Assembly (NCBI GenBank): GCA_020721205.1
Contig: DYNF01000038.1
Location: 1 to 37,577 of the forward strand
Length of the DNA stretch: 37,577 bases
Reading direction: 5' to 3'
Source of the DNA: Prochloron sp. SulCav_FS08_3_32_3330
Lineage (GTDB): Bacteria; Cyanobacteriota; Cyanobacteriia; Cyanobacteriales; DYNF01
The notes under the pieces: model-generated
What the model was told of the DNA's origin: nothing
The model's input: the letters and a program-made list of their open reading frames with translations, nothing else
Database searches by the model: none
Shown here: in pieces, positions 34,140 to 37,577 of the stretch
How positions within the stretch are numbered: the first letter of the stretch is position 1
How the letters are laid out: the number at the start of each line of letters is the position of its first letter
Position numbers and translations under genes: made by a program

Positions 34140-34433
34140 ATGGATGCCGTTTATTATCAAACTTTACCACAAAAATTAGAACAAACTATGGATCAAGTTT
34201 GTGATGATCATAACCCAATTATTATTACTAGAAATGATAAACCATCAGTGGTTATGATGTCTTTAGAAGATTATAATTCATTAGAGGAAACTGCTTATTT
34301 ATTAAGAAGTCCGAAAAATGCTCAACGTCTGTTAGAATCAATCGCAAAATTAGAAAATATAGAAAAGAAAAAAATAAATTATGAACCAATTAGTAAAGTG
34401 AAGGGAATTTTAAAACAAAAAAAAAAGATTTAA
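34140..34433 (+). CDS. Phd/YefM-type antitoxin, probably orphaned and frameshifted at its end
   Basis: Phd/YefM antitoxins bind DNA through an N-terminal domain and neutralise a downstream toxin with the C-terminal tail. The 97-residue protein fits: a start near MDAVYYQTLPQKLEQTMDQV, then the diagnostic DDHNPIIITRNDKPSVVMMSLEDYNSLEETAYLL. An AAGGAG ribosome-binding site lies about 9 bases upstream. The end is odd: KQKKKI lies on a run of ten A (34417-34426). Reading one base further in the neighbouring frame gives DLINYSKEIRQEWE and a stop overlapping the ATG at 34468, a classic antitoxin/toxin junction. The tail has probably been lost by slippage, and the toxin is only a remnant. Confidence 0.85.
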   Translation: MDAVYYQTLPQKLEQTMDQVCDDHNPIIITRNDKPSVVMMSLEDYNSLEETAYLLRSPKNAQRLLESIAKLENIEKKKINYEPISKVKGILKQKKKI

Positions 34434-34467
34434 TTAATTATAGTAAAGAAATACGTCAGGAGTGGGA

Positions 34468-34545
34468 ATGAAATATCTTTATAACACTAATGTTTTTCTA
34501 AAGATGATCAATATGAATTATAATAAAATAACTATTAAATTTTAA
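34468..34545 (+). pseudogene. Remnant of a PIN (VapC-like) toxin
   Basis: The 25-codon frame starts MKYLYNTNVFLKM. It strongly recalls the start of PIN-domain toxins (MKYLLDTNV...), but the first acidic metal ligand Asp is replaced by Asn. The rest reads as AT-rich noise and ends at 34545. The ATG overlaps, as ATGA, the stop that the antitoxin would have if its poly-A frameshift were corrected. This is most simply a decayed toxin truncated shortly after its start. A homologue of the full protein is not present in the window. Confidence 0.55.
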
Positions 34546-34571
34546 CTATTATATTTTAAATAACCACAATT

Positions 34572-35831
34572 ATGCTAACCACAGAAAAAACGATCGCTGA
34601 TCAAGTTCGTACCGATTTTCCGATTTTAAATCAAAAAATTCATGGGAAACCTTTAATTTATTTTGATAGTGCCGCTAGTTCCCAAAAACCGACTTTTGTT
34701 TTAGATAAATTAAGGCATTATTATGAACATGATCACGCTAATGTTCACAGAGGAATACATACTTTAAGTAACAGGGCAACGGAAGCTTATGAAGGGGCAA
34801 GGGATAAGGTAGCAGAGTTTATTAATGCCCGTTTTCGAGAGGAAATTGTATACACAAGAAATGCGTCGGAAGCTATTAATTTAGTTGCTTATACTTGGGG
34901 TTTACAAAACTTAAAGGAAGGGGATGAAATTATTTTATCTATGATGGAACATCATAGTAATATTGTGCCTTGGCAAATGATTGCACAAAAAACGGGAGCT
35001 ATTCTTAAATATGTGGGTTTAACTGAGGAAGAAACTTTTAATTTTGAGGAATATAAATCTTTACTTTCTGATCAAACTAAACTCGTTTCTATTGTTCATG
35101 TTTCTAATATGTTGGGTAATATTAATCCCGTTGAAGATATTATTAAATTAGCTCATGAAAAGGGGGCAAAAGTATTAATTGATGCTTGTCAAAGTACACC
35201 CCATTTACCTATAAATGTACAGGAAATGGATTGTGATTGGTTGGTGGCTTCTGGACATAAAATGTGTGCGACAACGGGCATCGGTTTTTTATATGGAAAG
35301 AAAGAAATATTAGAGGAAATGCCTCCCTTTTTAGGGGGTGGAGAAATGATTGAAGAAGTGTTTTTAGATCATTCTATTTATGGAGAATTACCTCATAAAT
35401 TTGAAGCGGGAACTCCCGCTATTGGTGAGGCAGTCGCCCTTGGTGCGGCGGTAGATTATTTAACTAATATTGGCATGAATAAAATTCATCAATATGAGGA
35501 ACAATTAACGGCTTATTTATATGAAAAATTAGCGAAAATTGAGAATCTTAAAATTTACGGAATTAAACCCACAAAAGAAGGAAAAGGCAGGTCATCTTTA
35601 ACTTCTTTTAATGTTAAAAATATTCACGGGAATGATTTAGCAACTATGTTAGATCAAGAGGGTATTGCGATTCGATCGGGTCATCATTGTACTCAACCAA
35701 TCCACCGTTATTTTAATATTTCGGGTAGTGCGAGGGCAAGTTTATATTTTTATAATACTTTTGCAGAAATTGACCGTTTTATTGAAGTTTTACAGGAAAC
35801 AATTGATTTTTTTACCACTATGATAGAATAA
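34572..35831 (+). CDS. sufS: Cysteine desulfurase SufS
   Basis: SufS is a group II pyridoxal-phosphate enzyme that takes sulfur from cysteine and passes it on for Fe-S assembly. The 419-residue protein begins with a typical [29 protein letters not shown]. Other blocks are the [10 protein letters not shown] segment, the PLP lysine in [20 protein letters not shown], and the active-site cysteine in the [14 protein letters not shown] loop (group II type). Normally last in sufBCDS, it is separated from sufD here by the antitoxin/remnant cassette. No clear promoter stands out immediately upstream. Confidence 0.97.
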   Translation: MLTTEKTIADQVRTDFPILNQKIHGKPLIYFDSAASSQKPTFVLDKLRHYYEHDHANVHRGIHTLSNRATEAYEGARDKVAEFINARFREEIVYTRNASEAINLVAYTWGLQNLKEGDEIILSMMEHHSNIVPWQMIAQKTGAILKYVGLTEEETFNFEEYKSLLSDQTKLVSIVHVSNMLGNINPVEDIIKLAHEKGAKVLIDACQSTPHLPINVQEMDCDWLVASGHKMCATTGIGFLYGKKEILEEMPPFLGGGEMIEEVFLDHSIYGELPHKFEAGTPAIGEAVALGAAVDYLTNIGMNKIHQYEEQLTAYLYEKLAKIENLKIYGIKPTKEGKGRSSLTSFNVKNIHGNDLATMLDQEGIAIRSGHHCTQPIHRYFNISGSARASLYFYNTFAEIDRFIEVLQETIDFFTTMIE

Positions 35832-35839
35832 AAAATTAG

Positions 35840-35894
35840 GTTCGTTGTTATGCTTTAGCACCTCAATTTTTAGCGCTTTAGCGCAACAACAAAC
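35840..35894. repeat. Inverted repeat after sufS, related to the one at 22733
   Basis: Imperfect arms (GTTCGTTGTTATGCTTTAGCA and GCGCTTTAGCGCAACAACAAAC) surround a CAATTTTTA-containing loop. The arm words (GTTGTT-TGCTTTAGCA) match the element at 22733-22794, so both belong to one dispersed family. It may terminate sufS transcription. Confidence 0.7.
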
Positions 35895-35973
35895 TTATTT
35901 TTAATAAAATTATACCATTAAGACAAAAATCAAGTAAAATAGAAAGGTTGTCTATATATGGAAATTTTTTATT

Positions 35974-36153
35974 ATGGCTGTTCCTAAGAAGAAAACCTCT
36001 AAAGCGAAAAGAGACCAACGTAAAGCCCACTGGAAACGGAAAGCTTTTTTTGAAGCTCAAAAAGCTCTTTCTTTAGGTAAATCTATTCTGACTGGTAAAT
36101 CTACTTTTGTTTATCCTAACCCTGAAGAAGATGAAGAAGGGGATGAAGAATAA
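35974..36153 (+). CDS. rpmF: 50S ribosomal protein L32
   Basis: The 59-residue protein begins [25 protein letters not shown], a diagnostic L32 start, and ends in an acidic tail ([11 protein letters not shown]). The acidic C-terminus is typical of cyanobacterial and plastid L32. L32 is a small basic protein of the large ribosomal subunit; this version lacks the zinc-ribbon cysteines found in some other bacteria, as is normal for the non-zinc form. It is a single gene, convergent with trpB and separated from it by a stem-loop. Confidence 0.95.
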   Translation: MAVPKKKTSKAKRDQRKAHWKRKAFFEAQKALSLGKSILTGKSTFVYPNPEEDEEGDEE

Positions 36154-36173
36154 ATTAATTTTAAATTAAGGAT

Positions 36174-36208
36174 TAAATCCCCTAATTTACTAAAAAATTG
36201 GGGATTTA
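36174..36208. terminator. Stem-loop between convergent rpmF and trpB
   Basis: TAAATCCCCTAATTT (36174-36188) and AAATTGGGGATTTA (36195-36208) pair almost fully around a 6-base loop. It lies in the 67-bp gap between the rpmF and trpB stops and can act in both directions. Confidence 0.78.
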
Positions 36209-36220
36209 ACTCTTATTTAA

Positions 36221-37453
36221 TTAATGGGTTTCTAAGTATTTTGCCACTGTATTAACATCTTTATCTCCGCGCCCGGAACAACTGATCACAATACGAGGAC
36301 TTCCTTCTACTTGGGAACAAAGAGTTTCCAGATATGCTAAAGCGTGAGATGTTTCTAAGGCGGGGATAATCCCTTCTAACTTAGATAAAAGTTGAAAAGC
36401 ATCTAACGCTTGATCATCTGTCACACTGTAATATTCTGCCCGTCCAAGATCCTTTAAATAACTATGTTCTGGACCTACTCCCGGATAATCTAATCCGGCA
36501 CTGATCGAATGGGCTTCAATCACCTGACCATCTTGATCCTGTAATAAATAACTCATCGCACCGTGTAAAACGCCGGGTTCTCCTGCGGTTAAAGTAGCGG
36601 CGTGTTTTCCTGTTTCTACCCCAGATCCGGCGGCTTCAACTCCGATAATTCTCACATTAGGCTCTTTTATAAACTCATAAAACAATCCCATGGCGTTAGA
36701 TCCGCCTCCTACACAAGCGAGGAGAATATCTGGGACACCGCCCCATTTTTCCAGACATTGAACCCGGGTTTCTTGACCGATTACTTGATGAAAGTCCCTC
36801 ACAATCATGGGATAAGGATGAGGTCCTGCCACCGAGCCTAAAATATAATGAGTATGTTCCACATTGGTCACCCAATCTCGGATCGCTTCGGAAGTAGCAT
36901 CTTTCAGCGTTCCAGTTCCGGCGGCGACAGGTTGCACCGTTGCCCCTAATAAGCGCATCCGAAACACATTTAAAGATTGGCGCTCCATATCCTGAACACC
37001 CATATAAATCACGCATTCTAAGCCAAAACGAGCGCATACCGTAGCGGTAGCAACTCCATGTTGACCTGCTCCTGTTTCCGCAATAATCCGCTTTTTATTC
37101 ATCCGTTTTGCGAGTAAAACCTGAGCTAAAGCGTTGTTGATTTTGTGAGCGCCTGTATGGTTTAAATCCTCTCTTTTGAGATAAATTTGTGCGCCTGTAC
37201 CATCAGGTTTAGCATAATGAGTAGTTAATCTTTCTGCAAAATATAAGGGGCTAGGTCTACCTACATAATCTTTCAGTAAACCATTTAACTCTTGTTGAAA
37301 ATCGGGATCATTTTTATATTGATTATAAGCATTTTCTAATTCAGTTAATGCGGGCATTAAGGTTTCAGGTACATATTTTCCGCCATAAATGCCAAAACGT
37401 CCTAGTTGATCAGGTTGAGCAGTACCAGTGTTAATATTAATAGTTGTAGTCAC
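36221..37453 (-). CDS. trpB: Tryptophan synthase beta chain
   Basis: TrpB condenses indole with serine to tryptophan using pyridoxal phosphate, in complex with TrpA. The 410-residue protein has [31 protein letters not shown], the PLP-lysine motif [34 protein letters not shown], the phosphate loop [10 protein letters not shown] and [10 protein letters not shown] near the end. The tail contains the closing YLET segment. Length and motifs indicate the standard TrpB1 form. trpA and other trp genes are not in the window. Confidence 0.97.
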   Translation of the reverse strand: MTTTININTGTAQPDQLGRFGIYGGKYVPETLMPALTELENAYNQYKNDPDFQQELNGLLKDYVGRPSPLYFAERLTTHYAKPDGTGAQIYLKREDLNHTGAHKINNALAQVLLAKRMNKKRIIAETGAGQHGVATATVCARFGLECVIYMGVQDMERQSLNVFRMRLLGATVQPVAAGTGTLKDATSEAIRDWVTNVEHTHYILGSVAGPHPYPMIVRDFHQVIGQETRVQCLEKWGGVPDILLACVGGGSNAMGLFYEFIKEPNVRIIGVEAAGSGVETGKHAATLTAGEPGVLHGAMSYLLQDQDGQVIEAHSISAGLDYPGVGPEHSYLKDLGRAEYYSVTDDQALDAFQLLSKLEGIIPALETSHALAYLETLCSQVEGSPRIVISCSGRGDKDVNTVAKYLETH

Positions 37454-37492
37454 AGTTTTTTTGATTAAATAAAGAATAAGTGATTTTAATTT

Positions 37493-37521
37493 TATATAAT
37501 TTTATCTTAAAACCTGTTCAA
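37493..37521 (-). promoter_or_regulatory. Possible trpB promoter
   Basis: On the minus strand TTGAAC (37516-37521) and TATATA (37493-37498) are separated by 17 bases, about 40-65 bases before the trpB ATG. It is the best match in the region, but the AT content makes it tentative. Confidence 0.5.
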
Positions 37522-37577
37522 AACCGCTCTTAGAAACTTAGACAAACTTGGACAACATTAAGTTAGTCCTAAATTTG

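Noticed and set aside
36602-37037. Open frames in other readings of trpB on both strands
   Set aside because: They arise from the codon pattern of trpB and show no family features.

Overview
The window looks like chromosome from a low-GC, probably unicellular cyanobacterium. Supporting evidence: many copies of the HIP1 octamer GCGATCGC; a Rubisco accumulation factor (Raf1); an Atx1-type copper chaperone close to the Synechocystis form; a sufR-sufBCDS locus with the cyanobacterial SufR operator; a CHASE2-Ser/Thr kinase; and a HetF-like CHAT protein. A Geminocystis/Cyanobacterium-type relative is a guess; no rRNA is present to settle it. I found no tRNA, CRISPR array, transposase or prophage gene.

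Layout. 1-400: non-coding, with a three-copy repeat. 0.4-10 kb: mostly minus strand, with a small membrane protein, murF, a plus-strand cyanobacterial protein of unknown function, rlmH, a membrane protein, dnaG, and a CHASE2-kinase that ends 6 nt before dnaG. 10-11.6 kb: thiC behind a TPP riboswitch and ending at a clear intrinsic terminator. 11.6-15.6 kb: a tandem universal stress protein, a SulP anion transporter with a TTG start, a TPR protein and a RelE-type toxin-antitoxin pair. 15.7-17.3 kb: hisF and a convergent fructosamine-kinase-family gene. 17.7-22.7 kb: three plus-strand genes encoding a tandem-duplicated small protein, a membrane-anchored coiled-coil protein and a HetF-like CHAT/TM/TPR protein. 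22.8-28.2 kb: raf1, leuC (plant-like type), a small membrane protein, ruvA, a lipoprotein, ybaB, atx1 and a small conserved protein. 28.4-35.8 kb: the iron-sulfur assembly locus sufR<->sufB..sufC-sufD..sufS. 36-37.5 kb: rpmF and trpB, convergent.

The most notable region is the suf locus. SufR and its operators are intact: a perfect CAAC-N6-GTTG sits inside the sufB promoter and an imperfect copy lies downstream. The normally compact sufBCDS order is split by two toxin-antitoxin-type inserts. A zeta-toxin-like kinase with an overlapping 58-residue partner lies between sufB and sufC, bracketed by inverted repeats, an intrinsic terminator and a likely new promoter. A Phd/YefM antitoxin lies between sufD and sufS, followed by the remains of a PIN-type toxin; its last codons appear shifted at a run of ten A. 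SufC, D and S may therefore no longer depend only on the SufR-controlled promoter.

The best candidate for an undescribed functional unit is the 17.7-22.7 kb block. A membrane-anchored coiled-coil protein sits next to a membrane-anchored caspase-like protein with both predicted catalytic residues. The CHASE2 kinase also carries an unusual Asp/Thr-rich tail built from an exact 14-residue period. Intergenic regions are rich in inverted-repeat families and TTTTGAA heptamer runs.
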